NCBI GenBank assembly: GCA_028279875.1
Contig: JANQMU010000118.1
Coordinates: 1-64,000, forward strand
Source: Rhizobiaceae bacterium
GTDB lineage: Bacteria; Pseudomonadota; Alphaproteobacteria; Rhizobiales; Rhizobiaceae
Reading direction: 5' to 3'
Length of the DNA: 64,000 bases
Each line of letters begins with the position of its first letter. Position 1 is the stretch's first letter. Below are positions 1 through 7,992 of this stretch, in pieces. A program made the position numbers and the translations under genes. The notes below the pieces were generated by a model. The model was not told where the DNA came from. It saw nothing but the letters and a program-made list of their open reading frames with translations, and ran no database searches.

Positions 1-2355
1 CGCAGCGACCAGCGCCACGCCGAGCGCCAGCGACAGTTCAAGCTCCCGCCACTGCCGGTCGATGCTGTCCGGCACTTCAGGGATCAGCGCCAGCGCCGCC
101 TCGAAATAGCGCACCGCAGAGCGGTTGGCGGCGCGGAAGATGGCAGCGCGCCCGGTCTGCTGCCAATAGGGAATGGCGCGCGCCGGCGCGTCCGCCTTGG
201 TCCAGTGTTCGGCAAGCCGTGCCGCACCGTTGGCTCCGGGGTCCGGACTTTCCGCCTCGATTGCTTCGGCAATGCGTCGATGCAGCTCGCGCCGTCGCTC
301 GCTGTGCAGTCCGGCATAGGCGACCTCATGCGTCATGGCATGCTTGAAGAGGATGCGCGCGTCCGGCTCCAGCGAATCCGTGCGCAACAGGTCGGCGGCC
401 AGCAGCCGCTCGATCGATTCCTGCAACTGTTCCTCGGGCAGGTCGGAGACCGCTGCGACGAGGCCGTGCCGTGTCTCCGGACCGATGGCGGCGCAGATCT
501 CGAGCAGTTCCTTCTCGCGCGGTTCCATACGGTCGATCCGGGCAGCGAGGATCTGCTGGATCGTCGCCGGCACGGCCGGAGCGGCCTCCAGCGTGGTTTC
601 CCCGAGCCGGTAAGCGCCCGACGCCCCTTCCAGCACGCCGTTTTCAGCCAGTGCGGAGATGATCTCTTCGGCGAAGAGGGGATTGCCGCGGGCGCGCTCG
701 GCAATGGCCTGCCGGACGGGATCGAGGTCTGGCGAGCGACCGATCAGACTGTCCAGCAACTCGCCTTCGGCATCGGTGGTCAGCGCATCGAGCATGCGAT
801 GCGTAACGGCGGGCAGGTCCCGGAATGCCGGCGTGTAGCCCGGCCGGTAGTTGAGGAGCGCCAGGATGCGGCTCGACGGCACCGCCGGCAGGATCGCATT
901 GAGCGCGCCTTCGCTGCGCGGGTCGATCCAATGCAGGTCCTCGATCACCAGCGCCACCGGTCTGCGCGCCGCTTCGAGCGCCAGCAGACGGCGCAGCGCG
1001 TCCTCGATGCGGGCAAGCCGGCGCGCCGGCGTCAAGGCCCGGAAGTGATCGTCCTCGAAGGGCAGATATAACAGGGTCGCCAGCGGCGCCACGAGATCGT
1101 CCGTGTCTCCGAGTTCCGCCAGATGCGCCAGCAGCTTGGCCTTTGCGGCGTCCGCATCGTCGGCGGCGGTGATCGCCAGATGATCGTTCAGCATGCGGGT
1201 GGCACCGCGGAACGGCGTCGCCTCGCCGCGCGGTGCGGCGGCTTTCAGGACCAGCCAGTCGTCGGCCGGCAGCTCGGTCAGGAATTCGTGGAACAGTCGG
1301 GACTTGCCGATGCCGGCCTCTCCTGAAATCGCGATGATGCGGCCGCGGCCGGCCCGCACTTCCTCGGCGCTTTCGCGCAGCAGGGCCATCTCCAGCCGGC
1401 GGCAGACATAGTCGCTCAGCCCTTTTCCGGCGACATGTCGAAGCTGTGCCTCCCGGCCCACGATCTCCTTGAGTTCATGCACCGCGTGATCGCCTCCGAC
1501 AACGGGAGCGTCCTTTGCGTTGAGGATTGCGACATGCAGGCTGTCAGCCGCCTGCCGAAAGGTTGCATCGTCCAGCCAGACGCGCCCTGGCGGCGTCGCG
1601 GCCAGAATCTCGGCGGCGATCGACAGCGGCAGTCCCGACAAATGGGGCGGGCGATCCGTGGCGCTGGGGCGCTGGACCACCTCGCCGCTGCTCAGGGCGG
1701 CCCGCAATGCGTGGCCGATATCGGCGCCGTCGACAAGCGCCAGCGCGGCGGCGGCCGCCCGCGACACATGGTCCTCGATCGAGGTCGGCGCGCCGAAGGC
1801 AACGACCATCAGGTCGTTCAGACGGTCGGTGACCGTGCCGCCGAACCGGCGGGCGACGGCGGCCGTGTGGTCCGCCAGCCGATCGAAGGCCCGTTCGGCC
1901 GCTTCGGCGCCCTCCCGCGCGACCTCGGCAACCGCCGGGCCGAGATCCACCATGAGGATGGTGACCTGCTTGATTTGTGCATGTGCGACGGGCGCAGGAG
2001 CGGGCTTGTCAGGTGTCGCCTGCACCTCGGGCTCCGGTTCCACCGCGACGACCGGTTCCGAGCGGACCCTAAGCCGGTACCCCGCCCGATGCACCGTCTC
2101 GATGATTTTGGGGGCACGGGCGCTGTCATTGAAGGCGCGGCGCAGTTCGGCGATGGCATGGGTCAACACTTCTTCGCCGACGGTCACGCCAGACCAGACG
2201 CTGTCGAGCAGATCGGACCGGCTGACAACCTGGCCGTCCGCCTGGTCCAGCACCGTCAGCACCCCCATCGCCTTCGGCGAGAGGCGGGTCGTGGACGTGC
2301 CGTCGCTGACGTCCCGGGACATCGGATCGACGCGCCAGCCACCCAACATGAACAT
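1..2355 (-). CDS. Winged-helix / cyclase-like / AAA ATPase transcriptional regulator, 3' end outside window
   Basis: The first 785 residues are visible and the C-terminus lies left of position 1. Residues about 1-100 form an OmpR/CadC-type winged helix (LLDSVWSGVTVGEE, AIAELRRAF, ETVHRAGYRLR). A Pro/Ala linker follows, then a class III nucleotide cyclase-like domain (about 125-290) in which the FxDIxGFT motif has decayed to MVDLGPAV, so catalysis is doubtful. Next comes an AAA_16/STAND-type ATPase with Walker A GEAGIGKS near residue 343 and LVIEDLHWID near 468. The rest is helical, as in TPR-carrying relatives. The ATG at 2355 has AAGGAG about 9 nt upstream. It is divergent from the peroxiredoxin gene, and the repeat-type operator lies between them. 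I infer a signal-integrating activator; its ligand is unknown. Confidence 0.85.
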   Translation of the reverse strand, partial: MFMLGGWRVDPMSRDVSDGTSTTRLSPKAMGVLTVLDQADGQVVSRSDLLDSVWSGVTVGEEVLTHAIAELRRAFNDSARAPKIIETVHRAGYRLRVRSEPVVAVEPEPEVQATPDKPAPAPVAHAQIKQVTILMVDLGPAVAEVAREGAEAAERAFDRLADHTAAVARRFGGTVTDRLNDLMVVAFGAPTSIEDHVSRAAAAALALVDGADIGHALRAALSSGEVVQRPSATDRPPHLSGLPLSIAAEILAATPPGRVWLDDATFRQAADSLHVAILNAKDAPVVGGDHAVHELKEIVGREAQLRHVAGKGLSDYVCRRLEMALLRESAEEVRAGRGRIIAISGEAGIGKSRLFHEFLTELPADDWLVLKAAAPRGEATPFRGATRMLNDHLAITAADDADAAKAKLLAHLAELGDTDDLVAPLATLLYLPFEDDHFRALTPARRLARIEDALRRLLALEAARRPVALVIEDLHWIDPRSEGALNAILPAVPSSRILALLNYRPGYTPAFRDLPAVTHRMLDALTTDAEGELLDSLIGRSPDLDPVRQAIAERARGNPLFAEEIISALAENGVLEGASGAYRLGETTLEAAPAVPATIQQILAARIDRMEPREKELLEICAAIGPETRHGLVAAVSDLPEEQLQESIERLLAADLLRTDSLEPDARILFKHAMTHEVAYAGLHSERRRELHRRIAEAIEAESPDPGANGAARLAEHWTKADAPARAIPYWQQTGRAAIFRAANRSAVRYFEAALALIPEVPDSIDRQWRELELSLALGVALVAA

Positions 2356-2371
2356 GAAAGACATCTCCTTC

Positions 2372-2422
2372 AGAAAAAAATTCGATTTCCTTCAGGTCTG
2401 CGCATGCCGCCTCGACCTAGAT
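2372..2422 (+). promoter_or_regulatory. Candidate winged-helix operator and promoter, site 1 (peroxiredoxin)
   Basis: An 11-bp-period repeat (GAA at 2373, GATTTCC at 2384) runs into TCAGGT at 2392-2397. After 20 nt comes a -10-like TAGAT at 2418-2422, 81 nt before the peroxiredoxin ATG. The same architecture occurs at 26015-26064 and 30543-30593. This copy has the most divergent first half-site (an A-run replaces TTC). Confidence 0.5.
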
Positions 2423-2502
2423 GACGAGCATGTCGCCGGGGTCCACTACGTCATCCCGCAGCGGCTTGTCCATAGTTCACAAGATAACAAAGGATTGCTT
2501 TC

Positions 2503-3156
2503 ATGAGACTTGGAGACATAGCGCCGGACTTTTCCGCCGACACGACCCAGGGCCGCATCTCGTTCCACGAATGGTGCGGCGATTCCTGGTGCCTGTTCTT
2601 CAGCCATCCCAAGGACTTCACCCCGGTCTGCACGACGGAACTGGGTGCCATGGCTCGCGCCCTGCCGGAATTCGAGCGGCGCGGTGTCAAGGTGATCGGT
2701 CTCGGGATGGACCCGGTGGCCGACCATATTGCGTGGTCCGCCGATATCGAGGAGACCCAAGGCGCGGCGCCGACCTATCCGATCATCGCCGATACGGATC
2801 TGAAGATCGCCAAACTCTACAACATGCTGCCGGCCGATGCGGGCGACAGCTCTGCCGGCCGTACCGCGGCCGACAATTATACGGTCCGAAGCGTTTTCAT
2901 CATTGCGCCCGACAAGCGCATCCATCTGATGATGACCTACCCGATGAGCTCGGGTCGCAGCATCGAAGAACTGCTGCGGGTCGTCGATTCCATCAAGCTG
3001 ACGGCGGACCATCAGGTCGGCACGCCGGCGGGATGGCAGCCCGGCGACGAGGTGATGATCCTGCCTTCGGTTTCCGACGAGGAGGCGCGCGAGCGTTTCC
3101 CCGAGGGGTGGCTCGCACCCAAACCGTACATGCGGATCATCGAACAGCCCGCCTGA
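2503..3156 (+). CDS. 1-Cys peroxiredoxin (Prx6/AhpC-TSA family)
   Basis: This 217-aa cytosolic thiol peroxidase reduces H2O2 and organic hydroperoxides. The peroxidatic site is DFTPVCTTEL (Cys near residue 47), and the protein has the long C-terminal extension typical of Prx6-type enzymes (PEGWLAPKPYMR). No resolving Cys is visible after the active site, consistent with the 1-Cys class. An AAAGGA ribosome site precedes the ATG. It is divergent from the large winged-helix regulator and first in a row with a secreted protein and a DUF1127 peptide, so peroxide-responsive control by that regulator is a reasonable inference. Confidence 0.93.
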   Translation: MRLGDIAPDFSADTTQGRISFHEWCGDSWCLFFSHPKDFTPVCTTELGAMARALPEFERRGVKVIGLGMDPVADHIAWSADIEETQGAAPTYPIIADTDLKIAKLYNMLPADAGDSSAGRTAADNYTVRSVFIIAPDKRIHLMMTYPMSSGRSIEELLRVVDSIKLTADHQVGTPAGWQPGDEVMILPSVSDEEARERFPEGWLAPKPYMRIIEQPA

Positions 3157-3191
3157 CCGGCGTCCGGCATTTCAGACAAAGGAGAATGATG

Positions 3192-3929
3192 ATGAAACCC
3201 GAAACACGCATCAATCGTACCGGCGTCAAACCCGGCACCGCGTTGACCCTATCGGCACCCGCCGCGCCAACCCGGCCTTGGCGTCGCCGGATCGCTCGGC
3301 GTTCAATGGCGGCGGCGGTGGCACTCGGCCTTGGTTCCGTATGCGCTCAGGCTGCGCCGATGCAGCATGTCCCAATGCAGCATGTCAATGTCATGACCCA
3401 TGCCTCGCAGGGCGAAGTGAAACTCGTCAAGGAAGGCGGCGCGCAACTGATCCGTTCGCCCGAGGGCATCTTCGTCAACCTGCAAGCCGAGCGGCTTCAG
3501 CCGAACCATGTCTATACGATGTGGGTCGTTGCCATCAATGCGCCGCAGAACTGCAGTCGGCAGCCATGCCCGGCCGCCGATGTCCTGCAGAACTCCGATC
3601 ATGTCGAATCCGATCTCGGCTATGGCGACGGAGCCGTCGCCGACCATGACGGCAAGGCCCGTTTTGCGGCTTTCCAGGCCGTCGGCACGATGCCGCATTC
3701 CTGGTTCGAGCGCGGGCTGACGAACATGGCCGGGGAAATCCACCTGGTGATCCGTGACCACGGGCCGCTGGTTCCCGGCCGCGAAGCGACGATGCTCGGC
3801 ACGTTCCGCGACGGCTGCAATGCTGAAAGCGTGCCGGACACGCTTCCGGGCACGGCCCGCGGCAATGGCAAGCCGGGCGCCTATCAATGCGCCAATGTTC
3901 AGGCGGCGATTTTCACGCCCATTGAATAA
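3192..3929 (+). CDS. Secreted protein of unknown function
   Basis: A 245-aa protein with an Arg-rich N-terminus (PWRRRIARRS) followed by a hydrophobic stretch ending in CAQAA, most simply a signal peptide cleaved near residue 55; a Tat route is possible. The mature part is soluble and contains VYTMWVVAINAPQNC and later paired cysteines that could form disulfides. I do not recognise the family with certainty. Three consecutive ATGs occur at 3186, 3189 and 3192; the AAGGAG upstream is too close to the first two, so 3192 is preferred. It lies 35 nt behind the peroxiredoxin gene, probably in the same transcript. Confidence 0.75.
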   Translation: MKPETRINRTGVKPGTALTLSAPAAPTRPWRRRIARRSMAAAVALGLGSVCAQAAPMQHVPMQHVNVMTHASQGEVKLVKEGGAQLIRSPEGIFVNLQAERLQPNHVYTMWVVAINAPQNCSRQPCPAADVLQNSDHVESDLGYGDGAVADHDGKARFAAFQAVGTMPHSWFERGLTNMAGEIHLVIRDHGPLVPGREATMLGTFRDGCNAESVPDTLPGTARGNGKPGAYQCANVQAAIFTPIE

Positions 3930-3937
3930 GGCGGCTC

Positions 3938-4006
3938 TTCGCGCCCCTTGAATGGCTGCAAGGCCGGGGCGCGAACGAACCCGACCCGGGAGGCGATGAG
4001 ATCGCC
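3938..4006 (+). other. Two hairpins in the leader before the DUF1127 gene
   Basis: A perfect 10-bp stem (3938-3947 with 3966-3975, arms TTCGCGCCCC and GGGGCGCGAA) is followed by a second stem, AGGCGAT with ATCGCCT (3991-3997 and 4001-4007). No T-run follows either stem, so these are not classical terminators. They could be a processing or attenuation element, or the core of a small RNA. Confidence 0.4.
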
Positions 4007-4050
4007 TTCCGGATAACACCGGCCCTGCCGGTGGAAAGGAAATTCGACCA

Positions 4051-4209
4051 ATGACCCTATGGCAACAGATCCTGAAAGCCCGAAAGGCTCGCCGGCAGCG
4101 TCTTTGGCTGTGCGACCTGCCCGATGACACGCTCAAGGATATCGGGCTCGACCGTCAGCGCGTCCGGCGGGAGTCCGACTGGTTGCGCTGGGATATCGGG
4201 CACTGGTAA
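4051..4209 (+). CDS. DUF1127 (YjiS-like) small protein
   Basis: A 52-aa basic protein with the DUF1127 signature LCDLPDDTLKDIGLDRQRV. Small proteins of this family are abundant in alphaproteobacteria and have been linked to phosphate, RNA-degradation and stress phenotypes; this one cannot be assigned more precisely. AAAGGA lies upstream of the ATG. It follows the peroxiredoxin and secreted-protein genes, and a second DUF1127 protein sits in the OsmC operon at 31305, so both redox clusters carry one. Confidence 0.85.
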   Translation: MTLWQQILKARKARRQRLWLCDLPDDTLKDIGLDRQRVRRESDWLRWDIGHW

Positions 4210-4299
4210 ACAGCCGGGGTTAAGAGCCGGGCGATCGGCCGCCGGTCCGGCCCGACCAACCTGACGGCAATGCGCCGGCTTTTCGGAAAGGACCGGATC

Positions 4300-4788
4300 G
4301 TGATCACGCTGATACCCGTCGACCCCGCCGTGCACGGCGCCCGCATCGCCCGCTGGCTTCGCAGTGCCCACGTAACCCGGTGGTGGGGCGACCCCGTCGG
4401 ACGGCTCGACCAGTTTGAAGCGTCCGGACCGGGCGACCACGCGATCATTGCGCGGGACGGAACGCCGATTGGATATGTCCGCTGGGAAACGGTCGATCCG
4501 GAAGCCCTGGCGGCGGTCGGGCTGGACGGCATTCCGGCAAAATCGATCGATATCGACATCTTCATCGGCGAACCCGCCGAGGCCGGCCGCGGTGCCGGCC
4601 CGCAGGCGCTGGATCTGCTGTTCAAGCACCTGCGGGAGACGACAGACGCACCGCTGGCGGGGCTCTGCACCTCGGTCGACAACCACCGCGCCCACGCCGC
4701 ATTCCTCAAGGCCGGCTGCGAGCGGCTGACACAGTTCGACGATCCGGCTTTCGGACCCTGCTACGTTTTTGTCCGATATCTTCGGTGA
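4300..4788 (+). CDS. GNAT acetyltransferase, AAC(6')-like
   Basis: About 162 aa, resembling the aminoglycoside 6'-N-acetyltransferase/GNAT fold: WWGDPVGRLDQF near the N-terminus, IDIDIFIGEP, an acetyl-CoA loop AGRGAGPQAL, and the C-terminal SVDNHRAHAAFLKAGCE. The true substrate cannot be read from sequence. The GTG at 4300 is preferred because GGAAAGGA lies 7 nt upstream; an in-frame ATG at 4270 has no ribosome site. It converges with gcrA. The space between them holds an imperfect inverted repeat and an A8 tract, without a convincing terminator. Confidence 0.8.
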   Translation: MITLIPVDPAVHGARIARWLRSAHVTRWWGDPVGRLDQFEASGPGDHAIIARDGTPIGYVRWETVDPEALAAVGLDGIPAKSIDIDIFIGEPAEAGRGAGPQALDLLFKHLRETTDAPLAGLCTSVDNHRAHAAFLKAGCERLTQFDDPAFGPCYVFVRYLR

Positions 4789-4853
4789 TGATCTGTGCTG
4801 AGCTTGGCTTTGTTTGGCGCCGGTGCCAGATCATTCAAAAAAAATCGTGATAC

Positions 4854-5372
4854 TCAGCGGCTCCGCTTGCGGTCCGCTGTCGGCTGGAAGGCCAGCTTCG
4901 AATGGTAGGTGCAATAGGGTCCGGTTTCGTCGCAATCCGCGCCACAGAAATAAAAGTCGTCCTGCATCGGGTCGCCGATCGGCCATTTGCAGGTTTTTTC
5001 CGTCAACTCCGTCAGTAGCAGGCGCCGTGAGATGGGCACAACCACATCCTCGATTGGACGCGTGTCGATTTCAGCGACGGCATCGGCGATGGCATCCTGT
5101 TTGAGCGCGGTCGCGCCGGCGCTGCGCGGTGCCGGGCGCGGCGCATTGCTGCGGCTGCCATAGCCACTGCTGCGCGGCGCGGAAGAGACCCGCTTGCTGC
5201 GACCGCCGCCGGAACCGCCGGATTTTGCCCGGCCGGGAAGATTGAGGCGGTGCACCTTGCCGATCACCGCATTGCGGCTGACGCCGCCAAGTTCCGCTGC
5301 GATCTGGCTTGCGCTCAATCCGTCGGCCCACAATTTGGTCAGTCGGTCGACGCGCTCATCAGTCCAGCTCAT
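4854..5372 (-). CDS. gcrA: GcrA cell-cycle regulator
   Basis: A 172-aa protein with the GcrA N-terminal DNA-binding helix-turn-helix (WTDERVDRLTKLWADGLSAS, AAELGGVSRNAVIGKVHRLN). A Gly/Ser/Arg-rich linker and a C-terminal CKWPIGDP...CGAD region follow, which in the family contacts RNA polymerase sigma70. GcrA stimulates promoters carrying GANTC sites methylated by CcrM. The start at 5372 (MSWTDERV) is set by family alignment; an ATG further upstream adds unrelated residues. The upstream DNA has an unusual density of GANTC sites. It is divergent from argD. Confidence 0.97.
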   Translation of the reverse strand: MSWTDERVDRLTKLWADGLSASQIAAELGGVSRNAVIGKVHRLNLPGRAKSGGSGGGRSKRVSSAPRSSGYGSRSNAPRPAPRSAGATALKQDAIADAVAEIDTRPIEDVVVPISRRLLLTELTEKTCKWPIGDPMQDDFYFCGADCDETGPYCTYHSKLAFQPTADRKRSR

Positions 5373-5801
5373 AGTCCAAACACCCCTGTCATTCCAATTC
5401 GGGGCGGCGGACTCCATCACAGGGCTCCGAAATCACGATCGAAACCGGTATTTTCGATGAGTTAAAGGTTACTAGGTCCGCCGCATGCAGTCCAAATATG
5501 TATGACCGTAACGTAGTGTTCACAGGACTCGGTGACAAGAGTCCCGCGAATCAACGCGATTCCTTTTTCGAGTTTTTCCCCAACTTGAAGGACAATTGAC
5601 CGCGTCAGCCGAAATCAAGCCGCATTGCGACGAATCGAGACGGATCGACGAAGATATTGATTGACGGCCTCCGTCGGTATAAGGATAGCGCACAATGGCT
5701 GCCTTTTGGGGCAGCTATTTATTTTTGGCCCGGATCGATCGGGCTTTATCGCGTAATTGTCCATCGCCGCGGTCTTGCCGCGACAGTTGGGAGACCGGCC
5801 C
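5373..5801. promoter_or_regulatory. gcrA-argD divergent intergenic region with GANTC cluster
   Basis: A 429-bp gene-free region, visibly more AT-rich than its surroundings. It contains six GANTC sites: 5410-5414, 5526-5530, 5539-5543, 5548-5552, 5558-5562 and 5632-5636. Four fall within 37 bp. GANTC is the CcrM methylation target and methylated sites guide GcrA. A feedback role on gcrA or an effect on the divergent argD operon is inferred. No perfect CtrA box was found. Confidence 0.6.
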
Positions 5802-6989
5802 ATGTCCGAGAGCACGTCACTCTATGGCACTTATAACCGCATTCCGCTGCATTTCGAACGCGGCGAGGGTGTTTGGCTGATTGCCGAGGACGGCACCCGA
5901 TATCTCGACTTTGCCGCCGGAATTGCCGTGAATTCCCTGGGCCATGCCCATCCGCATCTTGTCGCGGCGCTGAAGGACCAGGCCGACAAGCTGTGGCATA
6001 CATCCAATCTCTATGAGATTCCCGGTCAAGGCAGGCTGGCCGACCGTCTGACGGAGGCGACCTTCGCCGACCGCGCCTTTTTCACCAATTCCGGCGCGGA
6101 AGCGATGGAATGCACCATCAAGACGGCGCGTCGCTACCATTATGTCAATGGCGACGAGGCAAGGGTCGACATCATCACCATCGAGGGCGCCTTCCATGGC
6201 CGCACGCTGGCGACCATCGCCGCCGGCGGACAGGAAAAATATCTCGAGGGTTTCGGGCCGAAGGCACCTGGTTTCAAGCAGGTTCCGTTCGCCGACCTGG
6301 ACGCCATGAAGGCGGCCGTCGACGAACGGACGGCGGCGATCCTCGTTGAACCGCTGCAGGGCGAGGGCGGCATCCGGGAACTGCCGGTGCAGTGGCTGCG
6401 CGACCTCAGAGCTCTTTGTGACGAGAACGGAATCCTGCTGCTGCTCGATGAAATCCAGTGCGGTGTCGGTCGCACCGGCAAGCTGTTCGCCCATGAGTGG
6501 GCTGGTATCACACCGGATGTCATGGCGGTTGCCAAGGGGATCGGCGGCGGCTTTCCGTTCGGCGTCTGCCTGGCGACCGAAGAGGCCGCAAAGGGCATGA
6601 CCCCGGGCACGCACGGCACCACCTATGGCGGCAATCCACTGGCCATGGCGGTCGGCAACGCCGTTCTCGATGTGATCCTCGAAGAGGGCTTCCTGCAGCA
6701 TGTGCGCGAGGTCGGGCTGGTGTTCGCCCAGGGCCTTGCCGCCCTTGCCGATCAATATCCGGATGTGGTCGAGGAGATTCGCGGCACCGGGCTGATGCTC
6801 GGCATCAAATGCAAATGTCCCAACAGCGATCTGCTGGTGGCGATGCGTGACCGACATCTTCTGGGCGCGCCTGCGGGTGACAATGTGGTGCGCCTGCTGC
6901 CGCCGCTGATGACCACCGCCGAGGAAGCCCGCGATGGCCTGGCGCGACTGGAAGCGGCCGCCGCGGATGTCTCGGCGCGATCCGGTTGA
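5802..6989 (+). CDS. argD: Acetylornithine aminotransferase
   Basis: A 395-aa PLP enzyme (class III aminotransferase) that converts N-acetylglutamate 5-semialdehyde to N2-acetylornithine in arginine biosynthesis, and often serves as succinyl-diaminopimelate aminotransferase too. Visible motifs are FFTNSGAEAMECTIKTAR, the PLP aspartate in LLLDEIQCGVGRTGK and the Schiff-base lysine in VMAVAKGIGGGFP. The ATG at 5802 with GGGAGA upstream starts at the conserved SLYGTYNR. argF follows after 51 nt, then hslO, a conserved rhizobial order, so one operon is likely. Confidence 0.96.
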   Translation: MSESTSLYGTYNRIPLHFERGEGVWLIAEDGTRYLDFAAGIAVNSLGHAHPHLVAALKDQADKLWHTSNLYEIPGQGRLADRLTEATFADRAFFTNSGAEAMECTIKTARRYHYVNGDEARVDIITIEGAFHGRTLATIAAGGQEKYLEGFGPKAPGFKQVPFADLDAMKAAVDERTAAILVEPLQGEGGIRELPVQWLRDLRALCDENGILLLLDEIQCGVGRTGKLFAHEWAGITPDVMAVAKGIGGGFPFGVCLATEEAAKGMTPGTHGTTYGGNPLAMAVGNAVLDVILEEGFLQHVREVGLVFAQGLAALADQYPDVVEEIRGTGLMLGIKCKCPNSDLLVAMRDRHLLGAPAGDNVVRLLPPLMTTAEEARDGLARLEAAAADVSARSG

Positions 6990-7040
6990 ACCGACAGGGG
7001 CGGGGATTGCGATCACCCCGCGATAACAAGGAAAATCCCG

Positions 7041-7967
7041 ATGACAAAGAATGGCGGGCCGCGTCATTTTCTCGATCTATCGGCCGTTGCCGGGGACGAA
7101 TTGCGCGCCATCATGGACCATGCCCATAGCCGCAAGGCAGCCACCGGCGAGGGGTCGGCCGACAGGCCGCTTGACGGCAGGATCCTGGCGATGATCTTCG
7201 AAAAGCCTTCGACGCGCACCCGCGTGTCCTTCGATGTCGGCATGCGGCAACTCGGCGGTGAGACCATCCTGCTTTCGGGTCGTGAAATGCAGCTCGGCCG
7301 AGCCGAATCCATCGCCGATACGGCGCGTGTCCTGTCGCGCTATGTCGATGCCGTGATGATCCGCACCACCGACCATCGCCGGCTGACCGAACTGGCCGAA
7401 CATGCCACCGTTCCGGTGATCAACGGCCTGACCGACGATACCCACCCCTGCCAGATCATGGCCGACATTATGACCTATGAGCAGCATCGCGGATCGGTTG
7501 CCGGCAGGACCTTTTCCTGGGTCGGCGACGGCAACAATGTGCTGCATTCTATGCTCGAGGGCGCCGGCCGTTTCGGTTACGGCATGAAGATCGCCGTGCC
7601 CGAGGGCTCCGAACCGGCCGGCGATTATATGGATTGGGCCCGGGCGCAGGGCGCCGAGGTGATGCTGACCCGGGACCCGGAAACCGCTGTCGCCGGCTCC
7701 GACTGCGTCGTCACCGATACCTGGGTGTCGATGGGCCAGGAGCAGCGGGCGCGCGGCCACAATGTCTTTCAACCCTATCAGGTCAATGCAAGGCTGATGG
7801 CAAAGGCCAATCCCAAGGCGCTGTTCATGCACTGCCTGCCGGCGCATCGCGGCGAGGAGGTGACGGATGAGGTGATCGACGGCCCGCAATCCGTGGTCTT
7901 CGATGAGGCCGAAAACCGCCTTCATGCCCAAAAGGCCATTCTCGCCTGGTGTTTTGACAAGATTTAG
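7041..7967 (+). CDS. argF: Ornithine carbamoyltransferase
   Basis: A 308-aa enzyme that makes citrulline from ornithine and carbamoyl phosphate. The carbamoyl-phosphate loop STRTR lies at residues 57-61 (FEKPSTRTRVSFD). The HPCQ motif is in DDTHPCQIMAD, and the ornithine-side HCLPAHRGEEV lies near residue 263. Length and motifs are complete. Start ATG at 7041. It is the second gene of the argD-argF-hslO unit; hslO begins 25 nt after its stop. Confidence 0.97.
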   Translation: MTKNGGPRHFLDLSAVAGDELRAIMDHAHSRKAATGEGSADRPLDGRILAMIFEKPSTRTRVSFDVGMRQLGGETILLSGREMQLGRAESIADTARVLSRYVDAVMIRTTDHRRLTELAEHATVPVINGLTDDTHPCQIMADIMTYEQHRGSVAGRTFSWVGDGNNVLHSMLEGAGRFGYGMKIAVPEGSEPAGDYMDWARAQGAEVMLTRDPETAVAGSDCVVTDTWVSMGQEQRARGHNVFQPYQVNARLMAKANPKALFMHCLPAHRGEEVTDEVIDGPQSVVFDEAENRLHAQKAILAWCFDKI

Positions 7968-7992
7968 CGCTTCCGCACGGGCTCTCGCATCG

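Noticed and set aside
205..2506. Several long plus-strand open frames (for example 205-1071, 1435-2424, 1520-2506)
   Set aside because: They are antisense to the winged-helix/AAA regulator, lack ribosome sites and have Arg/Pro/Ser-rich compositions typical of high-GC shadow frames.
4786..4844. Inverted repeat TGATGATCTG / CAGATCATTCA plus an A8 tract as a terminator between GNAT and gcrA
   Set aside because: For the GNAT transcript the run is A not T; for gcrA the T8 comes before the stem. The loop is over 30 nt.
5462..5476. TTAA-N7-TAGG as a CtrA box upstream of gcrA
   Set aside because: The second half-site differs from TTAA at two positions; no other half-sites are nearby.
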